In this document: positions 23,601 through 35,769 of the stretch, one piece after another
Layout: every line of letters starts with the position of its first letter
How positions within the stretch are numbered: position 1 is the first letter of the stretch
Assembly (NCBI GenBank): GCA_024195265.1
Contig: JAJLRJ010000002.1
Coordinates: forward strand, 20,565,070 to 20,629,069
Direction: 5' to 3'
From: Dendrophyllia cribrosa
Taxonomy: Eukaryota > Cnidaria > Anthozoa > Scleractinia > Dendrophylliidae
Length of the DNA stretch: 64,000 nt
Position numbers and translations under genes: made by a program
The notes under the pieces: generated by a model
The model's input: the letters and a program-made list of their open reading frames with translations, nothing else
Databases searched by the model: none
What the model was told of the DNA's origin: nothing

Positions 23601-26600
23601 TGGTGATTTATAATAATTATTCTTGTATGGTAGTTTTTCATTCTCAATGGGTGATTGCTTATTATCATGCAGTGGTTTCCAATCTCTATGGGAGACTGAT
23701 TTTGAACTCAAATTTACCCACTTTTGCCATGTTTGGCTTGCCATATATTTAAGAAGAAGGCATCATGCTGAACATGAATTGACTTTAAAAGTGGAAAGAG
23801 CTTTTTTAATTTGAGTAATTTATGCAATTTTATATATCAGGAAATATCAGATATCAAAAACTGCAAATAAGTTGGGTGGCAAGCATTATTGCTTGAACAG
23901 TATCTAGTATATGTAGGGCTCAAATTTCCATAGAAAGCTTAAATTGTGCTATGCCGGCCTTTCAATATTCGGACTTGATTCTTTTGAGATTTCATTTTGA
24001 AGGAATGAGACACATATGCTAATTAATGAGGCAAGAATAAAATAATATTATTGTAAATAGACAAACATTTGCCTGACATGTATTGTAACCCCTATATTGG
24101 ATGACGATCTTGTTACAGCTGTTAAAGAGTAGATCATAGTCAGAAAAAATATTTTAAGATAAGCCAGAACTAAAAAAATGAATTTAGAATTATCTGTGAC
24201 CACAATTTTGTCATATTTCCAGCTTGTTTCTCAAGCATGACAATTGTTATTGAGTCATTAACTTCAGGTTGAATCCTTGGGTGGGGCTCCCATCTAAAAA
24301 TTATGGTGGTGATTGTCTGAATTTTTTTTAAAACCCTAAAAAGTACCAGAATCTTGTCTTGTGGGTGTGGCTTGAATTCATTTTCACCCCAAAGAGGTAC
24401 CAATTCTGGAACGACACTTGTCATGTTCTGTCAATTTTTCGGCTCAATACTCTAAAAGAATTTACCACAATAATTATTCTATTTGATGGTGACATTTTAA
24501 AATTTAGTACTCTTAGCAGTACCAGTCTATAAATTTGACACCCTAAAAGGTACAACATTCACCCCCATTATTTTTATGTAAAATTCCCCCCCGCCCGACT
24601 GTGTGAATCCACACTTGCTTTTAATATAATATGAGCCAATTCCAGGACCAAAAAAAAACAATGGTTTAGTTTAAAAATTGTTGATTTCTAGAAAAAAGAG
24701 GCAATGAAATCAAAGCCTGTATAGATACCCTAGAGAAAGTGCACACTTCTGATTGCAGCCTCATTTCCCCTAGGGGGGTGGGATGGGGTATACTCATTCC
24801 CGTCCTGTCCCTTCTCTCCCCCTGTCTTCTCTTCTCTTCTCTTCTCTTCTCTTCTCTTCTCTTCTCTTCTCTTCTCTTCTCTTCTCTTCTCTTCTCTTCT
24901 CTTCTCTTCTCTTCTCTTCTCTTCTCTTCTCTTCTCTTCTCTTCTCTTCTCTTCTCTTCTCTTCTCTTCTCTTCTCTTCTCTTCTCTTCTCTTCTCTTCT
25001 CTTCTCTTCTCTTCTCTTCTCTTCTCTTCTCTTCTCTTCTCTTCTCTTCTCTTCTCTTCTCTTCTCTTCTCTTCTCTTCTCTTCTCTTCTCTTCTCTTCT
25101 CTTCTCTTCTCTTCTCTTCTCTTCTCTTCTCTTCTCTTCTCTTCTCTTCTCGTTTTTTCTTTCCTTCCCTTGCCTTTCCTTCTCTTCTCTACTCTTCCCT
25201 TTTTTTCTACCCTCTTCTCCCCTTTCTTTCCCTTCGCCTCTCTTCCTTTCCCTTTCCTTTTCTTCTCTTTTTTATCTTCCCTTCTCTTTCCTTCTCTTTC
25301 CCTTTTTCTTCCCTTCCCTTCTCTTCTCTTCTCTTTCCTTCCTTTCCCTAATCTTCTGTTACATTCCCTTCCTTTCCCTTCCCTTCCCTTCCCTTCCCTT
25401 CTCTTCCCTTTTTCTTTCTTCCCTCCCCTTTCCTTCTCTTCTCTTCTCTTCTCCACTCTTCCCTTCTTTCTTCCCTTCCCTTTCCTTTCCCTTCCCTTCC
25501 CTTCCCTTTTCTTGACTCTACCCTTCCTTTCCCTTCTTTTCCCTTCTCTTTCCTTTGCTTCTTTTCCCTTCCCTTTCCTTCCCTTTCCTTCCTTTCTTTT
25601 CTTCTCTTCTCAGCAGTGAACTGACTGTGTATCTTTCAACAATTCCCATCAGGTGTAGTGAACACTATAGCTGGTGGTGGGAAGGCTCATGAAGGCAGCA
25701 AGACAGACTGTAAGGATTATTCATCACCTTTGATGGATGGAATAGGAACGGAAGCCCGTTTCAATTACCCCTGGGGTATTGAATTTGACCCTGCAGAAAA
25801 TGTGCTTTATGTGGCTGACTGTGTAAGTTTAATATGATATGATTTACTGACAAAGTACTTTCTTTTTGCATCTTGGTCCTAAAAGGGTTTTTGCGATAAC
25901 ATTTTGTATGTATACGAGCTACCTCATGAGATCTAGTATATTTAGTTCCTTCAATTTAAGAACAGTTTTTTACAGTTCAAATAGCACTGAAATCACAAAA
26001 AAGGTTTATTTTTCTTGTCTTTCAATAATCTTGCAATTAATTTGTCTTTTTTTAATAAAGGGATGTCCTGAAACAGTCCACAGTAATGACCGTATAAGGA
26101 AGATTGACGTCAATACTCGTGAGTATATTTTACTCCAAAGGCCAATGATCGCTAATGTACAATTAAATGGACTTCGTTATCTCTACTGGTAAACTCCCCT
26201 AACCTCTACTAGGGTTTTGAGACCTAAATGATTCAAATGTCCATCCTCTAATCAAAATTTCTGTTTAAATGCCCCGTCCCTATAAAATACCAGGAGAGGA
26301 AATCTGAAGAAATAACCCTTTACTAATCTTCCGCCCGACCATATTCTCGTACCATATTTTCGTACCACATTCTCCATCTTGTTTCTATGCCTTGTGATTT
26401 ATCTCAGACGATCACTTATGTACAACAATCGCTTTTATGCTTGCCAATGTAATTGGCCTACGCGCGCGCACCCAGGAAACCACGCCCGTTTGCGCCAACT
26501 GCGCGGTTTGCTTTTCGCGTGTTTTACTGTCATCCTTCTTGCTGACAGAAGGCGAGGATTTCGGCCTTAAGATATGCAATGAGCTTAACATATCGTTCAT

Positions 26601-29600
26601 ATGGCGTTTGTTCGTAAGCGTATCTGGTTTATTTGTTTTGTAGGCCGTGTAACGACCTTAGCAGGAGGTTCTCAAGGCTACAAAGACGGAAAAGGGGAAG
26701 AAGCAAAGTTTCATCACACAGCAGGTAAGACGACATAGTATTCACTTCAGCGTGCGATAAACTGACATAACAGCAAGATGATCGAATTGGCGTAGACGAA
26801 TTTTGGTGTATCGGCATGAATGGCAGGCACCGTAAAGACCACAGAAAATGTCCATGTTAATGGAGTATTTAGCTTTCGTTTAAGTGGGTTCCACAGTGAA
26901 TGGCGTAGTTTATGCGTTTCATTGTTTTTCTTTTGTTTTTATTACAGTGGAACCTCGATTTACCGAACCTCTATATAACGAAGTCCTCGGTATAACGAAC
27001 GATATTCTTCAGCCCGGCAAAATTACAAGTAAAATGTATGGAACAGAACCTCGATATAACGAAATCCTCGTTATATTAAACGAACACAATCCGGTAGCCC
27101 AAACGTAAAATCTACCCCGATATAACGAATAAATGTCAACGCGCGACAAAGATGAATGCAGAACAGACCAACAGTGTGTACTATAGCCTATAGTACACAC
27201 TATAGGCTATAGGGAAGATATCAATGACGTCACCAATTGTTATTAATGTGCCAACCAGAGCCTTATTGGCTGCCGAAACAAAGGGTTCTTTTGTTCCAGT
27301 GGCTGGCACATTTGAATAACAAAAAGAATGTTTGTAAACAGATATTATCCCTATACAGTTTTTCAGTGCCGTAGTTATATTTACAGTGTACTGTAGCTTC
27401 ATACAGGCATTAAAGTGCAAATGGTATTTGTTATACCTCGATATAACGAACATTTTAGTTGTTTTCCGGCAAATTCGTTATAACGAGGTTTTCGATATAA
27501 CGAACCAATTTCCCTGGTCCCTTGGAACTTCGTTAAGTCGAGGTTCCACTGTATTTAAGAAAACTGCAGAACTTTGTGACATCTAATCCCCGCCTAGGCT
27601 CCATCACCAGCCGCTTTTCAGGAAATGAGCCCGCGAAAGTTCAGAATCGTACACTCTATGATCTGATGTACATCGCTAGTAAATATCAATATAAGACTTG
27701 TTGGGGATATTTTGATCAATTTGCTGTCTTCAAAATATAAAGCGCGTGGCGAAAGATTTAAGTGCAGTGTGTCATGCACAGTTATTGTGAAAAAGAGGTT
27801 ACGACGTTTGGAAAAAACATGTCACATAATTTGTATCATTTTCTACTGAACAGGAATGGCCATTGATCCAGAAGAAAGAGTGTTATATGTGGCAGATAGT
27901 GTGAGTTCAGCTTTGTGATGCATATTATGACTATACGCCCACAGAAAATTTCGGCTACAAAAAACTAAAATTGGTGTTTTATAAGCGGAGTGCCTAGTGA
28001 ATTAAGACCAGCTACTCTTTTCTGTAAACTGATAGAGAAAATAAACGAGAATGAGTTGCTTCATATGAGATTTGGACTCGTCACAAAGTCTTGTTTTCCT
28101 GGCCATGTGAGGAGGGAGTGCTTGACCGCGAGCCAGAGAACGTCGGCAATGGAGGTCACAGGCGAAAGATGATCCAGATCGCTAAAAACCACATGAGATA
28201 GCAAAGGCGTACTCTTAGTAACGATCTAACAAATTTTATCGAGCGATTCTTATCTTTTTTCAATTTTTTTATACTAATGAACATATCTGATTAAAAACTC
28301 CATGCACCTGACTTGGGTGTCCTGTGTTTTTTAAAGCTATCTAATACAATTTCTTTTGTTCACTCACTTTTACAGGCAAATGAAAGAATACGGAAGGTTG
28401 ATCTCAAGACAGGTCTGTTTTGGTTTACTGCATTTTTTATTTTGTCTTTTTTAGGCAAGCATTTTTGTAGTTTTCGGCCGTACGTATTAACTATATGGAC
28501 AGCTGTTATGCCGACGTCAGATTGATTACAAAGGCATACTGCCAAGAGAAAAGGCCTGAGAAAGCCAAAAGGCTCTGTTTTTGCTCGTTTTCGAGCTTTT
28601 TTTTTTTTGTATCGACACGGAAAAGTGGAGTGATAAAAAGGCTGCTTTAACCCTCCGTACTCAGTTTATTAGTTATTAAGTATGCAAAGAAGGGAGACGA
28701 AAAACAGTCCTCTCGTTATCATTGCAGCTGAAGTAACCTCGTTTGCTGGCAGTGGGGAGTCTGGATTCCATGATGACGTAGGAACCAAAGCCAAGATGAG
28801 CAATCCCCAGCAACTTGAAATTGAAAGCAAGAAAAGGGGGCTGTTCCTCAGTGACACGGTATGTCTTAACATCCAGCAGACATGCAATCATCTACTGGCC
28901 CTACCTGTAGAGGATGTCGTTTCTCATGGGATAAAATTGTGGTACGCATGGGGTATGGACGTATTTTTTTCCGCACATATGTTAGGGGCCATTCTCAAGT
29001 TATGCTAGTAAAATATCGTTAGGCCTTGTTTAATAGCATCAAAACAAGAACTAGACCCATTTATAAGGAGCTTTTTTCGACACGATTATACTGATTTAGT
29101 CTTAATTAAAACCACGACTTTGTTTAAAAAATGGGCCTTTTCAATTTAAGACGTTTGTTTTCTGCATGAAATTTCACTCTTGTCAATTTTAGAGAGTTTA
29201 AAACGTTCTTTCTTTCGGTGCTGTTTGTTGTTTATTAACAATGATTTATTACACAGGACAATCATGCCATAAGGATCATCTCTCTGCCTAACGGTAAGTT
29301 AATAAAGACGAAAGCGTATTTGCTACAAGTGAAGGTATTGTCCACATTGATTGACTGGGTGATTGATAGAGGGACTGATGGACTGCTGTATGACTGACTG
29401 ACGGACTGACTGACTGATTGACTGGCTATATGACTGACTTGCTGACGGGCGGACTGACTGACTGACTGACGAACTGGCTGACTGACTGATTGATTGACTG
29501 ACGGGTAGACTGACAGACTGACTGACTTTCCAACTGGCTCCTGATTGACTGACTGGTAGATCTGCTGACTGAATGATTGACTTACTAAATGACTGCCTGT

Positions 29601-32600
29601 CTGACTGACTGGTTGACTGGCTGGTGGACGGACTGATGACGGACGGATTGGCTGTCTGACTGACTGACTGATTGATTTACCAACTCGCTGACGGGCTGGC
29701 TGATCTGCTGACTCACTGACTGATGGACTGTCTAACCAACTGACTGACTGACTAATGGACTGTCTGACCAACTGACTGACTGACTGGCTGACTGACTAAC
29801 TGGCTGACTGGCTACTGGCTGACTAGCTACTGGCTGACTAGCTGACTGGCTTACTGGCTGATTGGCTGACTGACTGACTTACCAACTGACTGACTGACTG
29901 ACGGACTGACTGGCTGACTGGCTAATCCGCTAACCTACTGACAGACTGACTGACTGTATATGGAATATGGAATTGGAATGATATATGGCGTTTTATTTGT
30001 TCTTTTAAGGAGAAGTAAAAACACTGGTGGGTGGTAGTCAGGGGTTCGCAGATGGTGTCGGAAAAGAGGCAACATTCTATCATCCAACTGGACTCTCACT
30101 TGACGTGTATTCTGGGATACTATACGTGGCCGATCACGTAAGGAACTTAGATCTATTATAAGAAGAATATATGGATTATAACAGACAGCTTGTTTCTCAG
30201 GATTGGAAGAAAGCAATGGTCATTTTTACTCGATCTTTTCTTCTACTATTCTTCAAATGTGGAAAAATCCTTAATTTCAGTTTGCAAAACAACAGAAACA
30301 AGAAAACGATACCTTAAAAAAATAAGCTCTCTTTGGGGACATGCTACAAATTTTTTGGATGTACATTCAGCCTTTCTTTTTTTGAAATTTTGGGGTCTAC
30401 CCGGGTCTACCCCTTATAGTTTTCTAAGTTCAAGCCAACTTTACTATGTCTACTAGATCGCCAACTCAAGTAGGTTGCTTGGTGGGTAGCAATGATATTC
30501 ATAACCCACGCGGCTCTCACAAGCGGGCTTTTGCAGAATTTAGTCTGTAAAAAGTGTGGGAAGGTCTTTTCGTGATTCAGGTCTCTTTTCCGGTTGCATC
30601 ATTGTTAGTATAGGTAATCATACGGTTTCGAGTTCAATTTGGGATTAATTTGCACGAGTGAGTTTTTCAAAAAGCTCAAAATTGCACGAGCCGCTTCGGC
30701 GAGTGCAATTTGAGCTTTTTAAAAAACTCACAAGTGCAAATTAATCCCAAATTGAACGAGAAAACCGTATGATTACTTATTAATAATTATACATGAAAAA
30801 ATTTGCATCCATTTTTGTTTGGAATTTTTTTTTCTTTTTTTTTGGCAAAACAAAAAGAAAAAAAAAAAATTTTTTTTTTCGATTTGTAATTTGCACTGGT
30901 GTTACACTTTTTGCACCGGTGTTACACGTTTTGCACTGGTGTTACACTTGTACTGCACTGCTCTTAGCCAATCAGAATCGCGTAATTTTTTCATGTATAT
31001 TATTATAGCTTTAATCATCCTTACAACGTTTATTGTTACAGCTTTCGGTTTTAGTATGGTGTCTACGTGCGCAAGTGCAGTAGACATAAAAATAGGTGCT
31101 TAGATTTTGTTTTTTATGTTTGTTTTTTTCCTCCACAGTATAACCATGCAATACGGACAGTTGACACAAACAATGGTAGATTGAAATACTTTTCACTGTA
31201 CTTTTCATATAGTCATTAGAAGGAAAACGGTTTCTTGTTCTCTTTATATTGTCTCCTTATTAGAATCATATGTCAGATATGTTAAGATTTCAGTACATGG
31301 TCACATTGGATGAAAATTGTTGGAAATTCCTACACATGAATTGTATTTAATTACATACCAAGTCTCAGTTGAGACAGAAGAGGAATACGATTTAATTATG
31401 CAAAATTCACCTTCAGCTAATACGCATAGTTAGCACTTCTTTACAGGCGGATAATTCGTCTGTAAATTTATATCCAGACGGAAAACGAAGACGCTTTTTG
31501 GCTTAGTTTTCACAAGAGGGGGACTGGTTTCTATTTGTTCGTAAGGTTTCTTGGTATGCCTATTTCCTCTCCCCAGTCCTTTACTGGGAAACTTCAAAGA
31601 TTTGTCGTTGAGTTGTCCTCCCTAATTCGTCTTAACATTTATACCTAGACGAAATATTCGTCTGACGGATAATTTGTCCCTAGTATAGAGCGTTTTCACT
31701 TGACGTCATAGCCGCCATATTGGTGTTCCCACACAAAAAAATTTTAATTAACTTCTTTTGTTAGGAACACCAACATGGTTGCCATGGCTTTTGTCATTTG
31801 GGTCCCATGGGACTGAGTGAAAACGCTGTATAAATTGGGCCAATATCGCGGTATTATTTTCAGGTCGAGTAAAGACAATAGCGGGGAATGGAAAAGAAGG
31901 ATTCAAAGACGGTGTGGGATCAGAAGCAAGATTTAATTATCCCGAAGGACTTTATTTTGACACGGATCATCAAGTCCTTTATGTTGTTGAATTTGTGAGT
32001 CCCTCAGTTACAATCCACCAATTTTCAGCTGCTTAAAATGGCGGAACATGGTCACGCGATATATCTCTGCAAGAAAACTTACCACGTGATAACCTCCAGT
32101 TGAGTGAAAAACACGTGTGCGGGTTTAACTGATCACGTGCTTTGGACCAATCAATGTTTATATGTCGTCCTAATAGCCCAATTTCGATATATTAAAATTC
32201 AACTTGAAACAAAAGACATCACTACGAGACTTAGGGGAATAAACCATACAAATCTCTGCTATCATTCCCCTAAGCCTCGTAGTGATATCTTTTGTTTCAA
32301 GTTGAATTTTAATATATCGAAATTGGGCTATTCTTAATTGCGGGGGCAGATCTTTATAAACATAAACATCTGATGTTGTGAAGGACAGGAATGAAGTTTA
32401 CACAGATGTTTTTGGAGATGATAACGATAACGAACTACCCGTTCATTTTGTTAGAAGTCACTCTTGCAAATGAACATTTTCCCTGTTATACGCTAAATTT
32501 TACTGTAAACTTAACTAATTGCCGTACCTGTAAGAGTAGTATAGAGCGCATGAAATTAACCCCCTTTTGTGCGAGAGAATCTCATTTTTGCATTAACACG

Positions 32601-34701
32601 AGTGATGTCATAGGTCATGAATAAATTGTGGATGAATCTCCACCCGCTATTTTATGTTTCCCCACCATCTCCATCACAATTCTATTGTTTCCTCCACCAC
32701 CACCACAATTCTATTGTTTGTACCACCACAGTTCCTTCCACCACCACCAACGCACATATTTCACGGACCCTTCCTGAAAGGGTTATTCAGAAATTTTGTG
32801 CGTTGGTTAAAGTGGTGGTCCTCTGTTACTCTGTCAATTGTGAGTTGTGTTTTTATGTGAACTAAATGGTGAATTATTTTCAATTTCTTTTCAGGATAGT
32901 AACGCCATCAGGATGGTCACTCCACAAGGTTTGTGAACTTTGTGTTACTTGATCTGTTTTCATCTACTTCATTGAAACCCGTCATTCATTTAAAGAAAGT
33001 GGTTTGTTTTTAGTCAAATAGAAATGATGAACACAAACGTTGCCTTTCTTTCAACAACAGGTAAAGTGAGTACGCTGGCCGGTGGTACTGAGGGCTATCG
33101 TGACGGATTTGGCACACAAGCCCAGTTTTTTCACCCAACTGGACTGACATTTGACCACAGGACAAAGATCATTTACGTCACAGACCAGGTGATTTTCTTC
33201 TATGCTAACGTGCACGGTTGTTACTGTAGCTTAATAGAGATTCTTCACGCATATTTCTAGTTGTACGTCAGTAAGGTTTGACTCGAATCTCAGATGTTTT
33301 GCACGATTAGAAACTGTTGTTTTATCAGGTTACCCTGAGAAACAGCGAAATTGTAAATTGAAATAGTAAATCTAATTTGCCGGTTTGTTATACCATAAAA
33401 TCACACTGAAACTTTTGAAAAGAAAAACAACTCAACAAAGAGAGAAAAGCCCTTCGACACTGTATATTAGAGGTGTTTAAATTAAAAAAATATTTCACGT
33501 ACAGTAAAACTATCGTAAGCGATGATCCAAAATGCTAAGAAGGGTGGTCGCTAAAAAATATAGAAGAATTGGTGGCTTGCAAAAGGTTTTAAATATAATC
33601 GAACCTCCCGTAAGCGCCTACCCAAAATTCTAAGCCAAGGTGGTCTCTTACGGGAGGTGGTCGCTTACGAGAGGTCAGACCACAAAGGGACTTAACTCTG
33701 AATCATACGAACCTGTAGTAATTTAAATGTACAAAGCACCTATATATCAGACCACAGGGGTCTTAACTCTGAATAATAGTAAACCTGTTGAAGTTTGACT
33801 GAAAAAGGGATCGCTTAGAAGAGGTGGTCGCACATGACGACTGTAGTAAAGAATTCTGTATCATGGGGAGATGGTCGCACAAAGAGCTTTGATTGTACAG
33901 TAGCACAAGCTGTCTGCCTTCAGGCCCGTAGGAGTAGGGGGGGCCGGGTAGGCCCGTGCCCCTTCACTTTTCGGGTGAAAATTAAAAAAATGAAGACTGC
34001 CACTTAACCGTCGAAGATATTGAAGGGGTCTCGGCCGACAACAGTCGATCGTGCCCTCCCACTTTCAAATTCGTTCCTACTGGCCTGGCCTAAGAGAAGT
34101 GTCCGCCTTATAAAGAATTTAGTAACAGAAAACCAAGTGAAATTCGGCTGGAACCAACCAACCAACCACTGATGTCCGCCTCAGAGAGGTGTCCGTTTTG
34201 AGAGAGTTGACTGCATATAAAACTGAGTGATCTTTTCTGAAAGTTTCGTATATTTTTTTTCTGCAGTACAATCACAAGGTGAGGAGCATCAGCGGTGTCG
34301 GTTCATCAGTAGTGGATCCCAACAAATCAGGTGTGTTGCCTGCTCCCTGAGGGAAGTTTCGTAATTATAATTTCAATGTTCCTTTCTCGCCGGCAATCGC
34401 AATGACCGACTGTACAACTTGCTCTTGTAATCTTTGTAGCTCGGGATATAAATTAAGCTAAATGTGGAGGTAAAGTTAAACTCGAGACAATAGTGCACAG
34501 TGGTGCATCACATGCCCTATCAATGTGCGATCCCTCCTCGTTTTTACATCTAATTTGCATAATTATTACATTTCCGCTCGCGTTAAGGATCCGAGGAAAA
34601 AAGACTGAAAGCTCACAGTTTAGATTTTCTTACTTCAGCTCCCTCATGCTACTGGCTATATGCCTGTTCAATGCTTGCCTCCAGCCCCTCCCTCCCTAAA
34701 G
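20634..34701 (+). CDS. Secreted NHL-repeat protein, multi-exon, 3' end unresolved
   Basis: Exons: 20634-20712, 25653-25822, 26061-26118, 26644-26724, 27854-27900, 28376-28412, 28728-28858, 29257-29293, 30010-30137, 31139-31175, 31864-31994, 32895-32928, 33061-33188, 34267-34330, and tentatively 34639-34701. All joins keep frame. Exon 1 encodes a signal peptide (MKTNMAFSTELGLIIILVST then GLAQ). The rest is six NHL units of about 56 residues, each like TLAGGTEGYRDGFGTQAQF, then HPTGLTFD, then YVADxxNxxIRxV; these normally fold as a beta-propeller that binds ligands. Each unit is an exon pair (about 131 + 37 nt); unit 2 has an extra intron. The gene may end by reading through the donor at 34331 (SGVLPAP, stop 34348-34350) or continue via 34639-34701 and further exons not identified. 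An extracellular or surface location is inferred from the signal peptide; ligand unknown. Confidence 0.85.
21707..21884. mobile_element. Palindromic MITE, 178 bp
   Basis: Left ATAGACCCTATTCA matches right TGAATAGGGTCTAT. Long inner arms containing TTCATGCTAATCAGCCCAAC are complementary to GTTGGGCTGATTAGCATGAA. It is in intron 1 of the NHL gene and would fold into a long hairpin if transcribed. Confidence 0.85.
22040..23432. mobile_element. Non-autonomous DNA transposon, 1.39 kb, in NHL intron 1
   Basis: Starts GGGACCGTTCATTATTTATG and ends with its complement. The arms extend with decay for more than 100 bp (homopolymeric G/C, GATGGGTGAGAAA). TTA flanks both sides, as expected for a 3-bp target duplication of PIF/Harbinger type. 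No transposase frame is recognisable inside. Confidence 0.7.
24826..25612. repeat. (TCTTC)n satellite, 326 bp pure, then degenerate to about 25612
   Basis: About 65 uninterrupted copies of the pentamer TCTTC up to about 25151, followed by a pyrimidine-only stretch of mutated copies. Since 5 is prime to 3, all three frames stay open and give 220-278-codon frames (LLFSS / KRREE repeats) that are not genes. The tract ends about 40 bp before the acceptor of NHL exon 2 at 25653. Confidence 0.95.
26945..27551. mobile_element. pogo/Tigger-like non-autonomous element
   Basis: TIRs CAGTGGAACCTCGA with internal repeats of TATAACGAA, flanked by TA, are the hallmark of pogo-type (Tc1/mariner superfamily) elements. 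About 607 bp with no transposase. A small palindrome at 27182-27213 (CTATAGCCTATAG...) is nested inside. It lies in the NHL intron between exons 26644-26724 and 27854-27900. Confidence 0.8.
29346..29955. repeat. (GACT)n / (GACTGGCT) microsatellite block
   Basis: About 600 bp of degenerate GACT tetramers, giving a Ser/Gln/Val-rich 169-codon frame on the minus strand that is a repeat by-product. It sits between NHL exons 29257-29293 and 30010-30137. Confidence 0.9.
30611..30781. mobile_element. Palindromic MITE, about 170 bp
   Basis: TAGGTAATCATACGGTTT at the left and AAACCGTATGATTACTTA at the right are complementary, as are inner arms GGGATTAATTTGCAC/GTGCAAATTAATCCC and AAAAAGCTCAAAATTGCAC / GTGCAATTTGAGCTTTTT. 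It is in an NHL intron. A run of GTGTTACAC(T/G)TTTGCAC repeats follows at 30897-30950. Confidence 0.85.
31684..31832 (-). mobile_element. MITE family A, copy 4 (inverted)
   Basis: TATAGAGCGTTTTCACT ... AGTGAAAACGCTGTATA, reverse orientation relative to copies 1-3. It ends 31 bp before the acceptor of NHL exon 31864-31994, so it may overlap the branch-point region. Confidence 0.85.
32173..32332. mobile_element. MITE family D, copy 1
   Basis: ATAGCCCAATTTCGATATAT at the left is complementary to ATATATCGAAATTGGGCTAT at the right. The arms are about 70 bp, so the element is almost a perfect hairpin. A sister copy is at 35605-35769. Confidence 0.85.
33500..34222. mobile_element. Fragments of decayed DNA transposons
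   Basis: 33500-33900 holds repeated motifs such as GGTGGTCGCTTACGAGAGGT and complementary CCTCCCGTAAGCG, typical of an old pogo-like element. 34110-34222 contains GTCCGCCT...GAGAGAGTTGACTG, matching in inverse orientation the fragment at 41960-42100. No coding sequence. Confidence 0.45.
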
Positions 34702-34730
34702 GTAAGTTTTCCTTGCTTTCCACTGATATT

Positions 34731-35087
34731 AGGGAGCTTGCGCAACGAGGACGGCAACGCCAAGGAAAACGTCACTCGAAAACAAAGATTCGCGCTATTT
34801 TAAACTACTTTGCAATTGTGCCAATTTGTTTAATTTGTCTAATATGACTGGATTGTCCAGGAGCTAAATTTGTAGGGTCAGCCTTTAAGTTCAAATAGAG
34901 AAAGGAAAATTAACCGTCGTGTGTTCACGTTCTCCACGAAACCTATAATTTGATCATTTGACGTTATTAAGGCAAATAAATGTACCAAAATGTAAAACGC
35001 ACTTGCATAAGCATTGTTTTCGCTCATTAAACCTATTGTTTTGTGCCGCTCTCTCTGCCGTCGCCGTCGTGGTTGCGTAAGCTCCCT
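34731..35087. mobile_element. MITE with AGGGAGCTT(G/A)CGCAAC termini
   Basis: AGGGAGCTTGCGCAACGAGG at the left and its near-complement ending GCTCCCT at the right; ATT on both flanks. About 357 bp. A partial relative, left half only, lies at about 38773-38960. The minus-strand frame over this region is a by-product. Confidence 0.75.
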
Positions 35088-35418
35088 ATTATCAGTGTGA
35101 CTCTCTCGCTCTTGGGGGCGGGAAGAAGAGAGACCCTGAGAACGAGGTTGGGTCAGGCCTGGCACCCGATTCGCGTATAATTAACCGCATATAAGCGGGT
35201 CTAATTAACATCAAATTACCGCATGCAAGCGGTAACATAAGCTAAAATAGGCCCTATTTACCTAACAGTAGTATTCTTTATATTACTGAGAAAAGAGCTC
35301 CAGTTTAGCACTGATCTGCAGTGTTTAAGGTTAAGCACTGATTTGAAAACGGTTAGATTTCATTTATGGTTATGGGTAACTCTATAAATATGTTAAAAAT
35401 TACAGTTCCTGTCAGCTA

Positions 35419-35492
35419 GCCCTCGTTGGTGTAGTGGATATGGGTATTAGTTATGAAGCAAACGACTCGGGTTCGGGGTATACACCCTTCTG
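35419..35492 (+). repeat. tRNA-like (SINE-type) segment
   Basis: CTCGTTGGTGTAGTGGATAT resembles a tRNA A box, and CTCGGGTTCGGGGTA 45-50 nt later resembles a B box. The acceptor and T stems do not pair well, so this is not a working tRNA gene. A tRNA-derived SINE head or pseudo-tRNA is the best reading. Confidence 0.35.
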
Positions 35493-35604
35493 ATCTTTTT
35501 CTTTCTTTTACTAAAGAAGGAGTTTTTCTTTATGTAAAATGTTCAAGTGAAAGACAAAAGCCAGTTTGAGATCACCTCTATTTTCGTTATTTCTCAGTAG
35601 GTGA

Positions 35605-35769
35605 ATAGACCAATTCCGATATATTAAAATTCATACTTGGCAACGAGGCTTAGGGGAATAAAACAAAAGAAATAAATTATTCATACCTGAACCTCGATGT
35701 GATTTCTTTTGTTTTATTCCCCAAGCCTCGGAGCCAAGTATGAATTTTAATATATCGGTATTGGTCTAT
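35605..35769. mobile_element. MITE family D, copy 2
   Basis: ATAGACCAATTCCGATATAT ... ATATATCGGTATTGGTCTAT with long complementary arms, the same design as 32173-32332 (shared ATATTAAAATTCA, GAGGCTTAGGGGAATA). Nested within the 35150-35872 element. Confidence 0.85.

Noticed and set aside
24739..25619. Long Leu/Phe/Ser frames (258 and 278 codons) and a 220-codon Lys/Arg/Glu frame on the other strand
   Set aside because: Translation of the TCTTC satellite; a pentamer keeps all frames open. Position is inside an NHL intron.
29262..29771. 169-codon Ser/Gln/Val-rich minus-strand frame
   Set aside because: Translation of the GACT microsatellite between two NHL exons.
35419..35492. Functional tRNA gene
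   Set aside because: A- and B-box-like words are present but the acceptor and T stems do not pair; better read as SINE-like.
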